This document shows, in pieces, positions 48,330 through 56,096 of a stretch of DNA of 64,000 bases. The first letter of the stretch is position 1; the number at the start of each line of letters is the position of its first letter. The translations under genes and the position numbers were made by a program. Source of the stretch: Deinococcus detaillensis. GTDB lineage: Bacteria; Deinococcota; Deinococci; Deinococcales; Deinococcaceae. The notes below the pieces were generated by a model, which saw only the letters and a program-made list of their open reading frames with translations, was not told where the DNA came from and searched no databases. The DNA is taken from the NCBI RefSeq assembly GCF_007280555.1, contig NZ_VKDB01000011.1, forward strand, positions 1 through 64,000. The letters are read 5' to 3'.

Positions 48330-49199
48330 TTAAGCGCCCACTTGCTGTGGCAACTGCTTGATGGCGTACTCGCCCATCAATTTGGGAATATTGACGCCGG
48401 TGGTGCTGACCGAGTTTTTGAATTCCATGGTGTGATTGATTTCAATAATCAGTAAGCCCCCCCACTCATTAGAAGCACGGGGGTCTTCCACCAAATCAAT
48501 CGCCACGATTTCGCCGTTCACCGCTTTGGCGGCCCGCAGAGCCAGATCCGCGATCTCCGGCGTGACTTCACACTTGCTGGCTTTTGCACCTCTGGCGGTG
48601 TTGGTAATCCAGTGTTCACTGGTGCGGTAAATCGCTCCGATGCACTCGCCGCCCACCACGAAGGCGCGGATGTCGCGTTCAGGCTTTTGGATCAGCTCCT
48701 GCACATAGAAAATCTGGTGTTGCGGGCCGCCCAGCACCTCTTTGTGCTCGATCACGGCCTCGGCAGCGTCGCGGTCGTTGAGCTTGCTGACCATCCGGCC
48801 CCAACTGCCCACCGTCGGTTTCATGACCACCGGGTAGCCGATTTCGTCAATGAGTGCCAAAGCGCTCTCGGCGGTAAAGGCCACCCCCGTCTTGGGCGTC
48901 GGCAGTCCGGCCTGTGCCATCACCGCGTTGGTGGCCAGCTTGTCGCCGCACAGCTCAATGACGTGAGAGGGGTTGATCACCCGCACGCCCAAGCCTTCCA
49001 GCGCCCGCGTGATGGCGTGGCCGCGAGACTGCGAAACGCAGCGCTCTAAAGCCACCTTCCACGGCACCGGCTGACCAAAGGTGACGCTCAGTTGCGGCGC
49101 GAAAACCTTGTCGTAAGGCACGCCGAGTTCGTCCAGTGCTTCAAACAGCATTTTTTCGTCGGGGCGTACGCGGTCATAAATGATGGCGAGTTCGGCCAT
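48330..49199 (-). CDS. lysX: alpha-Aminoadipate--LysW ligase LysX
   Basis: 289 residues, ATP-grasp. LysX joins alpha-aminoadipate through its amino group to the C-terminal Glu of carrier LysW in the alpha-aminoadipate lysine pathway. Features: [37 protein letters not shown] (ATP-binding), [18 protein letters not shown] and [16 protein letters not shown] (Mg ligands). It follows lysW; the space between holds a large palindrome. No ribosome binding site is visible. Confidence 0.95.
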   Translation of the reverse strand: MAELAIIYDRVRPDEKMLFEALDELGVPYDKVFAPQLSVTFGQPVPWKVALERCVSQSRGHAITRALEGLGVRVINPSHVIELCGDKLATNAVMAQAGLPTPKTGVAFTAESALALIDEIGYPVVMKPTVGSWGRMVSKLNDRDAAEAVIEHKEVLGGPQHQIFYVQELIQKPERDIRAFVVGGECIGAIYRTSEHWITNTARGAKASKCEVTPEIADLALRAAKAVNGEIVAIDLVEDPRASNEWGGLLIIEINHTMEFKNSVSTTGVNIPKLMGEYAIKQLPQQVGA

Positions 49200-49214
49200 A
49201 AAAAATGGGCGGTG

Positions 49215-49263
49215 AGCCGTGAGCCAAAGCAGGTTTCCCGCTTACGGCGCACGGCTCACGGCT
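49215..49263. repeat. Palindrome between lysW and lysX
   Basis: AGCCGTGAGCC (49215-49225) and GGCTCACGGCT (49253-49263) are perfect 11-bp inverted copies; the second overlaps the lysW stop. The loop repeats GCCGTG/GCCGTA units. The T run that follows (minus strand 49200-49205) abuts the lysX ATG. Resembles the small intergenic palindromic repeats known in Deinococcus; may partly terminate or stabilise the lysW message. Confidence 0.6.
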
Positions 49264-49436
49264 TATTCCCCCCAGTCCTCGGCTTCTTGCGGAGCCGGTG
49301 CGAGGCGTGGGGGTTCGAGGCTGACGACTTCAAGCTCTGCGCCGGTGTCTTCGTCAATAACCAATTCACCGAGTTCGGGATTTTCGAGTTCAATGATCGC
49401 GCCGCTTTCGGGGCTTTCAAATTTGATGGTTGCCAT
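49263..49436 (-). CDS. lysW: Amino-group carrier protein LysW, cysteine-less
   Basis: 57 residues from ATG 49436 (AAGGAGA, 6 nt). The carrier ends in the diagnostic EDWGE, whose terminal Glu carries the lysine intermediates. The body matches LysW (IELENPELGELVI, GAELEVVSLEPPRL), but the four zinc cysteines of the usual CPxC...CxxC are Ser8, Ser11, Asp28 and Thr31. So it must fold without zinc. A 9-bp hairpin (49450-49477) sits just upstream of the ribosome binding site. Confidence 0.92.
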   Translation of the reverse strand: MATIKFESPESGAIIELENPELGELVIDEDTGAELEVVSLEPPRLAPAPQEAEDWGE

Positions 49437-49570
49437 GTTGATTCTCCTTGATCCGCCGCTGATGTGATGCGGCGATCTCTTTGCGCTTGATAGGTTATAG
49501 CGCTTTTTGCCTTTCAAACGAAACTAGAAGTGGGATCAAAGCAGAACTTATCTAGACCACTTGGGTTGGA

Positions 49571-49906
49571 CTAGGCTTCCGCTTGCTCCTCGAACGACAG
49601 TTCTACTGCCGCTTGGCAGTGCGGGCAGCGCACCAAACTGACCTCCTCGCCGCCCCCGTTTTGCAATGTGGGCGCGGCGGCAAGCATCTCCTCGGTCACG
49701 TCGAATTCTTCGGCGCAGTTGGGACAGGTGGTCAAAATGCCCAGCAGTTCCACTTCAAATTCTTGCTCGGCGTTGCGGGTCACTTCCATTTCAGCGTTGC
49801 AATTTTCGCAGACAATCGCGTCACCGACTTCGAGCTCGGTTCTGTCCTCGTCGCTGAGTTCCAGCACTTCCCCGCAGATGGGGCAGTCAATTTCCAAAAT
49901 CGCCAT
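49571..49906 (-). CDS. Double zinc-ribbon protein, LysW-like first half
   Basis: 111 residues, acidic. First ribbon: CPIC (8-11) and CENC (33-36), in a frame that aligns with LysW (GEVLEL / IVCENCNAEMEV). Second ribbon: CPNC (61-64) and CPHC (94-97). It lacks the EDWGE tail, so it cannot act as the amino-group carrier. Lies between lysU and lysW. TAAACT (49912-49917) lies 5 nt before the ATG, so it has its own promoter. Function unknown; could derive from a duplicated LysW. Confidence 0.8.
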   Translation of the reverse strand: MAILEIDCPICGEVLELSDEDRTELEVGDAIVCENCNAEMEVTRNAEQEFEVELLGILTTCPNCAEEFDVTEEMLAAAPTLQNGGGEEVSLVRCPHCQAAVELSFEEQAEA

Positions 49907-49947
49907 ACAACAGTTTAGGGGAAAAGCGGCTCAGGGCCCGGGGAGGC

Positions 49948-50442
49948 TCAGGCCTTCTCGCCGGGAAAGCGCTGGTGCTTTTTGTAAAAGTCCAGAATGC
50001 TGCCTTCGCTCAGCGCCTCGCGCAGAAATTCTGGGGCGGGGGGGAGCTGAAAAACCTCCGCGCCACGCCGGAGTTCGCCGGTGGTCAGGTCTAAGTTCAC
50101 TTCGTCCCCGTCTTGGAGGACGCTCATCAAATCGGCTTCAAAGGCGGGAATGCCCAGATTCAGCAAATTGCGGTAATGGATGCGGGCAAAACTCGGCGCG
50201 ATAATGCCGCCGACTTGCAGCTTTTTGAGCGCGGCGGGAGCGTACTCGCGGCTGCTGCCCAGGCCCCAGTTTTTGCCCCCGATCAGGAGGTCGCCGGGCC
50301 GGACTTCGGCGGCGAATTCGGGGCGGATATAGTGAAAGGCAAAGGTTTGAAACACGTCCTCGCCGGCCATAAACGGCGCGAATTTGCCGGGGAGGATGTC
50401 ATCGGTGTTGACCGAGTCGCCAAATTTCCAGATGCGTGGCAT
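49948..50442 (-). CDS. lysU: Homoaconitase small subunit LysU (LeuD-like)
   Basis: 164 residues. Swivel domain of the aconitase superfamily: KFGDSVNTDDILPGKFAP, GGKNWGLGSSREYAPAALK (substrate-binding GLGSSRE) and FARIHYRNLLNLGI. It is very like the Thermus-type lysine-pathway subunit, and its position beside lysW and lysX favours LysU over LeuD. The large subunit is not in the window. CAAAAT is 6 nt before the ATG. Confidence 0.9.
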   Translation of the reverse strand: MPRIWKFGDSVNTDDILPGKFAPFMAGEDVFQTFAFHYIRPEFAAEVRPGDLLIGGKNWGLGSSREYAPAALKKLQVGGIIAPSFARIHYRNLLNLGIPAFEADLMSVLQDGDEVNLDLTTGELRRGAEVFQLPPAPEFLREALSEGSILDFYKKHQRFPGEKA

Positions 50443-50505
50443 GGCGGTATTTTGGCACGGATGTTTGGGAAGCGCGGAAATGGACTGAGGTTCTGCGCCG
50501 CCGCT

Positions 50506-51198
50506 TCACGGCGTTTCCCAATCGATCACCTGCCGGTGGCGGGCAAAAAACAAAAACTGCGAGGCCAGCAGCAGGGCATTGAGCAACACTGCCGACAAGA
50601 TGCGCCCGGAGAGGCCGTAGAACTTGCCCAGCGGCGTGAAATTGCTATCGGGCGTGACCAGCAAAAAGATCAGCAGTGTCACGACCAGGACAAGTGAAGT
50701 CACGTTCAGCGCGTACTTGTTGACCTCATAAAAGCCCCTCAGCGCTCCGCCGCGCCGCACGTTGACCCGCCCCGCCGTCAAATCGGTGGCGAGGCCGTCT
50801 AAGTTGATCGCCACCTTGACCCGCACTTCCTCAGGCAAACTAAAGGCCTTTTCCCGCAGCAACTTTTCCGTGAGCTGCTCGCTGCGGCGCTGCACTTCGG
50901 TCAGGTGGCTGGCAAACACCCGCAGCGTCACGAAGCGCCCATCGGCGCTCAAATTGACCAGTGCTGGCAAGGTGCCGGAGGCCTGCGGCCAAGTGGCGTA
51001 CACCAGTAGGCCGCGCCGCACTTCGGCTTGGTGACTTAGCCGAATCAACTCGATCACCCGGTCAAGCGCTTCCAGGTTGTCCGGCTCCTGAAATTGCCAG
51101 CCGGTGAACACCCGCGCCCACAGCGCCGGGTCGCGGGCGTCGGCGTCCGGCGTCAGCGGCACGCTGCAGATGCTCCGCAAGTAGGTGGGAGAGGGCAT
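50506..51198 (-). CDS. Membrane protein of unknown function (two C-terminal helices)
   Basis: 230 residues from ATG 51198, 4 bp after the AroE-like stop (an in-frame start further upstream would lie inside that gene). A soluble N-terminal part of about 160 residues (EEVRVKVAINLDGLATDL) precedes two membrane helices (VTSLVLVVTLLIFLLV and AVLLNALLLASQFLFFA). No family recognised. Probably the last gene of the T-box operon. Confidence 0.65.
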   Translation of the reverse strand: MPSPTYLRSICSVPLTPDADARDPALWARVFTGWQFQEPDNLEALDRVIELIRLSHQAEVRRGLLVYATWPQASGTLPALVNLSADGRFVTLRVFASHLTEVQRRSEQLTEKLLREKAFSLPEEVRVKVAINLDGLATDLTAGRVNVRRGGALRGFYEVNKYALNVTSLVLVVTLLIFLLVTPDSNFTPLGKFYGLSGRILSAVLLNALLLASQFLFFARHRQVIDWETP

Positions 51199-51202
51199 CC
51201 CC

Positions 51203-52081
51203 TCAGCTCTGGGCGGCGGTGTCGTGGGCAGCCGTATTGTGAACAGCCGTGTTGTGGGCAAAGGCCGCTGCCCGCGCCGCTTGCTCAGGGCTGGGCCTCA
51301 CGCCGGTGTACAGCACGAACTGTTCTAGGGCCTGCAAGCTGGCCACCTCTGCGCCGCTGATGACCCGTTTGCCTGCCGCCCGCGCCGCCCGAATCAGCGG
51401 CGTCTCGGCAGGCATAGCCACCACGTCGAACACCAGCTGAGCGTGTTCGACGGCGTCCGCTTTAAAGGCCAGCCGCTCAGCCTCCGCGCCGCCCGCCATG
51501 CCGATGGGCGTCACGTTGACGAGCAACTCCGGCCTGAACTCGCCCAGCTCGGCTTGCCAGCTGTACCCGCATTCCTGCGCCAGCGCTGATCCCTTCTCGG
51601 CGTGGCGGGCCACGATCACGCCCCGCCCGAAGCCCGCGTCCCGGAACGCCGCCGCCACCGCTTTGGCCATGCCGCCGCTGCCGCGTAGAGCAAACGGCGT
51701 CTCAGGTGCAAGCTGGTACTGAGCGATCAACTGCCCAACCGCCAAGTAATCGGTGTTGTAGGCCCGTAAAAAGCCGCCGTCATTGACGATGGTATTGACC
51801 GAGCCGATGGCAGCGGCGGAGGGCGTCAGTTCATCCAGCAGCGGAATGCAGGCTTCCTTGAACGGCATCGACACCGCGCAGCCGCGAATTCCTAGCGCCC
51901 GCACGCCCCCGATGGCCGCCGCGAGGTCAGTCGTTGTAAACGCTTTGTAGACATAATCGAGGCCGAGTTCAGCGTACAAGAAGTTGTGGAAGCGGGTGCC
52001 GAAGTTACCCGGCCTGCCCGCCAGCGAGATGCAGAGTGTGGTGTCTTTGCTGATGGACTGCATGGATCTGGGCTGCGGCAT
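51203..52081 (-). CDS. Shikimate dehydrogenase-like protein (AroE paralogue)
   Basis: 292 residues. AroE fold: catalytic Lys in VSMPFKEACIP and Asp in AYNTDYLAVG, Rossmann GSGGMAKAV, VNVTPIGM and VISGAEVASLQALEQF. It belongs to the SDH-like group that is distinct from true AroE (the window has a canonical one at 29802), and the substrate is uncertain. ATG 52081 follows the ileS stop by 2 bp, with GAGG 7 nt upstream, so translation is probably coupled. The C terminus has a short Ala-His-Asn repeat (HNTAVHNTAAHDTAA). Confidence 0.85.
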   Translation of the reverse strand: MPQPRSMQSISKDTTLCISLAGRPGNFGTRFHNFLYAELGLDYVYKAFTTTDLAAAIGGVRALGIRGCAVSMPFKEACIPLLDELTPSAAAIGSVNTIVNDGGFLRAYNTDYLAVGQLIAQYQLAPETPFALRGSGGMAKAVAAAFRDAGFGRGVIVARHAEKGSALAQECGYSWQAELGEFRPELLVNVTPIGMAGGAEAERLAFKADAVEHAQLVFDVVAMPAETPLIRAARAAGKRVISGAEVASLQALEQFVLYTGVRPSPEQAARAAAFAHNTAVHNTAAHDTAAQS

Positions 52082-52083
52082 GC

Positions 52084-55000
52084 TTAGGCCTCAACGTGTT
52101 CGTCGGCCAATTCGCCGCTGCGCTCCAGCTTCTCCAGGTACGCTGTGCCGCCTTCCACCTCTGCCGCGAAGCCTGAAGCCGCGCCGAACACCAGCATCTC
52201 GGCCAACGTCTCCGACATCAAGTATTCCTGCCAGACTTCAGCGGCTTCTCTGGCCTTGCCGTTCAGCTCTAGGTGCAGGGTGATTCGGTCAGACACCTCG
52301 AACCCGGCCTTCTTGCGCCCGTCCTGAATGCCGCGCACCAGATCGCGGGCCAAGCCTTCCAGCTCTAAGTCGTGGGTCAGGGTGGTGTCGAAAGCCACCA
52401 AATAACCGGCTTCTTCCATCGCGGCGAAGCCCTCAGGTGACTTGGCGTCCACCAGCACTTCGTCCGGCCCCAGCTCGAAGCGTTGACCGTTCGGGGCAAT
52501 AACTTCAAATTGCTGTCCGTCGCGCACGGCGCGGGCGATCTCGGAGGCATCGGCGGCACTGAGGGCAGCACGGACTTGCGGCACGGCCTTGCCGAACTTT
52601 TTGCCCAGCAGCGGCAAATTGGGCCGCAACTGATAGCTGACCAACTCGGCGTACTGATCCAGCAGCTCCACTTCCTTGACGTTGAGTTCTTCCTTGATCT
52701 GCTCGGCAAAGCGGCCCAGTGCCTGCGTCATCTCGCCGCTTCTGGCCCGCAGCATCACGCGCGGCAGGGGTTGGCGCTGACGCATTCCGCTTTGCCCGCG
52801 CACCGCCCGCCCGAGGCCGACAACCCGCAGCACCGCGTCCATTTCGCCCACCAAGCTCGGCGCACTCAGCGCTTCGTCTACGATCGGCCAGCTCGCCAGA
52901 TGCACACTCTCCGGCGCTGAGGCGTCCACGCTCCGCACCAGATTCTGATACAGCGTCTCGGCCAGAAACGGTGTGAACGGCGCGGTCAGCAGCGTCACGG
53001 TCTTGAGCGCGGCATGCAAGGTGGCGTAAGCGCTGACGTCCACACCGTCTTGGCTGTAAAAGCGGCGGCGGTTGCGCCTCACGTACCAGTTACTCAAATC
53101 CTCGGTGACAAAGTCTTGCAGGGCGCGGCTGGAGCCGGTCGGGTCGTAATGTTCCAGCCGCTCGGTAACGGTGGCGACCAAAGTTTGCAGCTTGGCCATC
53201 AGCCAACGGTCCACCTCGGGGCGCTCGGCCACCGGCGGCGCGGCGCTGAGGTCAGGGTTATCCAGATTGGCGTACAGCACGAAGAAACTGTAGGTGTTCC
53301 AGAGCGTCAAAAAGTAGCTTCTGAACGCCTCGCCCACCAAGTTCATCCCAAATCGGCGGCTGAGTTCCGGCGGCGCGGACACGTACATGTACCAGCGGGC
53401 CGCGTCCGCGCCGTATTGCTCGAACACGTCCCAGGGGTTGACGATATTGCCCTTGCTTTTGGACATCTTGAGGCCTTTTTCATCCAAGATATGCCCCGAA
53501 CAGATCACCGACTTGTACGCCACCGAATCAAACACCATGGTGCCGATCTGATGCAGACTGTTGAACCAACCCCGCGTCTGGTCAATCGCTTCGGCGATGA
53601 AATCAGCCGGGAAGCCGCCTTCCTCAAATTTCTGCTTGTTTTCAAATGGGTAATGGTGCTGCGCGAACGGCATAGAGCCGGAGTCGTACCACACGTCCAT
53701 CACGTAAGGTACTCGCTTATACGTTTCGCCTTCAAATTCAAACGAAATATCGTCCACGTAAGGGCGGTGAGGATCGAAATCCGGCCCCATCAGTTCGCTG
53801 CGGCCACTCAGTTCGGCCAGCTCCTGATAACTGCCGATCACTTTGTATTTGCTGGCGTCTTCATTTTCCCAGATCGGCAGCGGCGTGCCCCAGTAGCGGC
53901 TGCGCGAGAGATTCCAATCGATCAAGTTTTCTAGCCAGCCACCATACCGCCCGTTTTTGATGTGCGGCGGGTGCCAGTTGATGGTTTGATTGAGTTCGAT
54001 CAGGCGTTCTTTAAGCGAAGTGTTGTTCAAATACCAACTTTCGGTGGCGTAATACATCAGCGGTGTACCGCAGCGCCAGCAGTGAGGGTAAGAGTGCAGA
54101 AAGTTCTTTTCTTTCCACATCACGCCTCTGGCTCTCAAATCACGGATGATGTCTTGGTTGGCGTCTCTAAAAAACACCCCTTTCCACGGGCCGTAACGGT
54201 GTTTGCCTTCGTTATCCACGCCCACGATGACCGGGAAGCCGTAATTGCGGGCCAGACGCATGTCATCTTCGCCAAAGGCGGGCGCAGTATGCACGATGCC
54301 GGTGCCGTCAGAATCGGAAACGTAGGTGTCTAAACCGCTCATCCAAACTGTTTTGCCTTCGCCCTCGACTTCATACGCTTCGGTGAATGGGGGAGAGTAA
54401 GAAACGCGGTCAAGCTCGCTGCCCTTAAAGGACTTGATGACTTCTGCTTCTTCGCCCAACACTTCAATCAAGAGTGAACGGGCCAAGATTAGAACCTTAC
54501 CGTCTTTGTCTTTTGCCGCCACATATTCAAAGTTGGGGTGAATCGCTACGCCGACGTTGTAGGGCAAAGTCCACGGCGTTGTCGTCCACACCAAAAAGGC
54601 CGCGCCCTCTTCCAACCCCAATTTTTCAGGCTCGGTCAAATCAAAGGTGACATAGATGCTGGGGTCTTGGATGTCTTTGTACCCCTCGCTGACTTCAGCG
54701 TTGCTGAGGGTCGTGCCGTCTTTGGGGCAATACGGCGCGACTCTAAAGCCTTTATAGAGCAGCCCCTTTTCTTGAAGCTGTTTGACACTCCACCAGATGC
54801 TCTCGACGTAGTCTTTGTTGAGTGTCATGTAGGCGTCGTCCAAATCGACCCAGTAGCCCATTCGTTCGGTAAATTTGCGCCACTCGCCTTCATAGGCAAA
54901 AACACTCTGCCGGCACTCGGCATTAAACTTGTCAATGCCGTAAGCTTCCACTTCCCGCTTAGAGTTGAGGCCCAGTTTTTTCTCTACGCCGATTTCCACT

Positions 55001-55293
55001 GGCAGGCCATGGGTATCCCAGCCCGCTTTGCGCGGTACATGAAAGCCCTGCATGGTTTTAAAGCGTGGAAACAAGTCTTTGAAGCTGCGGGCCTGAACGT
55101 GGTGAATACCCGGCTGGCCGTTGGCGGTAGGTGGCCCCTCGTAAAAGGTATACAGCGGCTGGCCTTTGGTTTGCTCAAGCGAGCGCTCAAAGACTTTGTT
55201 TTCTGCCCACCACTTTAAGATTTGTTCTTCGAGTTCGGGAAATTTGGGGTTTTGTTGAACGGGCTGGAAGGTTGTTCTGGACGGTGTGGTCAT
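52084..55293 (-). CDS. ileS: Isoleucyl-tRNA synthetase
   Basis: 1069 residues. Class I synthetase with CP1 editing domain, anticodon-binding domain and a long C-terminal region. KMSKS is intact (LKMSKSKGN), but the HxGH signature reads G62-I-H-H65 (GQPGIHHVQAR). Elsewhere in this phylum the equivalent reads HVGH, so the first His and Gly have swapped. Such a GXHH variant has been reported for some bacterial IleRS of the second type and linked to strong mupirocin resistance. First large gene after a T-box leader and a cupin gene; the AroE-like gene follows at 2 bp. Confidence 0.97.
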   Translation of the reverse strand: MTTPSRTTFQPVQQNPKFPELEEQILKWWAENKVFERSLEQTKGQPLYTFYEGPPTANGQPGIHHVQARSFKDLFPRFKTMQGFHVPRKAGWDTHGLPVEIGVEKKLGLNSKREVEAYGIDKFNAECRQSVFAYEGEWRKFTERMGYWVDLDDAYMTLNKDYVESIWWSVKQLQEKGLLYKGFRVAPYCPKDGTTLSNAEVSEGYKDIQDPSIYVTFDLTEPEKLGLEEGAAFLVWTTTPWTLPYNVGVAIHPNFEYVAAKDKDGKVLILARSLLIEVLGEEAEVIKSFKGSELDRVSYSPPFTEAYEVEGEGKTVWMSGLDTYVSDSDGTGIVHTAPAFGEDDMRLARNYGFPVIVGVDNEGKHRYGPWKGVFFRDANQDIIRDLRARGVMWKEKNFLHSYPHCWRCGTPLMYYATESWYLNNTSLKERLIELNQTINWHPPHIKNGRYGGWLENLIDWNLSRSRYWGTPLPIWENEDASKYKVIGSYQELAELSGRSELMGPDFDPHRPYVDDISFEFEGETYKRVPYVMDVWYDSGSMPFAQHHYPFENKQKFEEGGFPADFIAEAIDQTRGWFNSLHQIGTMVFDSVAYKSVICSGHILDEKGLKMSKSKGNIVNPWDVFEQYGADAARWYMYVSAPPELSRRFGMNLVGEAFRSYFLTLWNTYSFFVLYANLDNPDLSAAPPVAERPEVDRWLMAKLQTLVATVTERLEHYDPTGSSRALQDFVTEDLSNWYVRRNRRRFYSQDGVDVSAYATLHAALKTVTLLTAPFTPFLAETLYQNLVRSVDASAPESVHLASWPIVDEALSAPSLVGEMDAVLRVVGLGRAVRGQSGMRQRQPLPRVMLRARSGEMTQALGRFAEQIKEELNVKEVELLDQYAELVSYQLRPNLPLLGKKFGKAVPQVRAALSAADASEIARAVRDGQQFEVIAPNGQRFELGPDEVLVDAKSPEGFAAMEEAGYLVAFDTTLTHDLELEGLARDLVRGIQDGRKKAGFEVSDRITLHLELNGKAREAAEVWQEYLMSETLAEMLVFGAASGFAAEVEGGTAYLEKLERSGELADEHVEA

Positions 55294-55314
55294 CTCGGCT
55301 CCTTTAAAATTGAA

Positions 55315-55644
55315 CTAATCTACGATGAATAATTTGGCTCCGCCCTTTGTGCTGGAGCGGTGGGCTTCGGCTTGGTCGGCGACTTGGTAACTCATGCCCG
55401 CCGTCAGCGTGAAAATGCGGCCATCTTCTAACTCAGTTTGCAGTTCACCATCGAGCACCAGTAAAATGTGGCCCTTACTGCACCAGTGATCAGCCAAGTA
55501 GTCCGCCGTGTAGTCCACCTGCCGCACCCGAACTATGCCGAACTGCTGGGTGCGGCAGTAGGCCTGACCCGTAATGCCCGCGTGCTGGGTGGCCGGAAGG
55601 CTGGCCCAATCGGTGACGCCAAAGGGAATGTCGGTCATGTGCAT
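55315..55644 (-). CDS. DHCW-motif cupin protein
   Basis: 109 residues from ATG 55644 (AAGGAGAG, 6 nt). Small single-domain cupin with the signature ADHWCSKGHILLVLDGELQ and a second motif LTAGMSYQVAD. Histidines may bind metal. No known activity. It lies between the T-box and ileS, 21 bp before ileS, so it shares the Ile-responsive transcript; the reason for the linkage is unknown. Confidence 0.88.
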   Translation of the reverse strand: MHMTDIPFGVTDWASLPATQHAGITGQAYCRTQQFGIVRVRQVDYTADYLADHWCSKGHILLVLDGELQTELEDGRIFTLTAGMSYQVADQAEAHRSSTKGGAKLFIVD

Positions 55645-55684
55645 ACTGGACTCTCCTTTCAAGCAACTTGCTGAGCGGCAAACC

Positions 55685-55970
55685 AAAAAAGCAGCGCTGT
55701 CCCTAAACTGCTGGGACGCGCCGCCCTAAGTAGACGTGTGCGTGGTGCCACCCAACTTCGCCGCCCGGTGCGAGCGACCTCGTTGAAGACCCTCTGCCGG
55801 GGGGTGTCCGGAGCGTTCTAATCAGCCGCCAGCATCGACGCTTGTGCTCGGTGCTGGCGGCCTTTCTTCGCTCGGCGCGGGAGGTGATGTTCAGCGGAGC
55901 GCAGATTCGTCAGGCTTTCACCGTCCCTGACTCGCTGGTGACTCTGCTTGCTCCGCGTACTGTCCTCGCG
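55685..55970 (-). promoter_or_regulatory. T-box riboswitch (isoleucine) with attenuator terminator
   Basis: Minus strand. Stem I base CGCGAGG/CCTCCCGCG, AGTA K-turn, distal loop AGGGACGGTGAAAGCCT; specifier loop GAACATCACC with codon ATC (55886-55888). Stem III CCGCCAGCA/TGCTGGCGG (55826-55860). T-box GGGTGGCACCACG (55741-55753). The terminator stem GCGCGTCCC (55713-55721)/GGGACaGCGC with six T (55685-55690) can compete with the antiterminator. Uncharged tRNA-Ile would let transcription into cupin-ileS. The T-box bulge reads UGGC rather than the UGGU expected for an A73 tRNA. Confidence 0.85.
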
Positions 55971-56096
55971 TTCGCCCTGAGATGGATTCGGCCTTTCCTG
56001 CGGGCCTGCCCTCATGGTAAGCGGGCGAGCGGGCTGGGTCAATCCGCACTTTTGGCTTTACCCAGACAACAGCTCTCTTAGGCCAAGCGCAAACCC

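Noticed and set aside
55842..56081. 79-codon frame on the + strand
   Set aside because: Lies over the T-box leader; base pairing explains the constraint and no start signal is seen.
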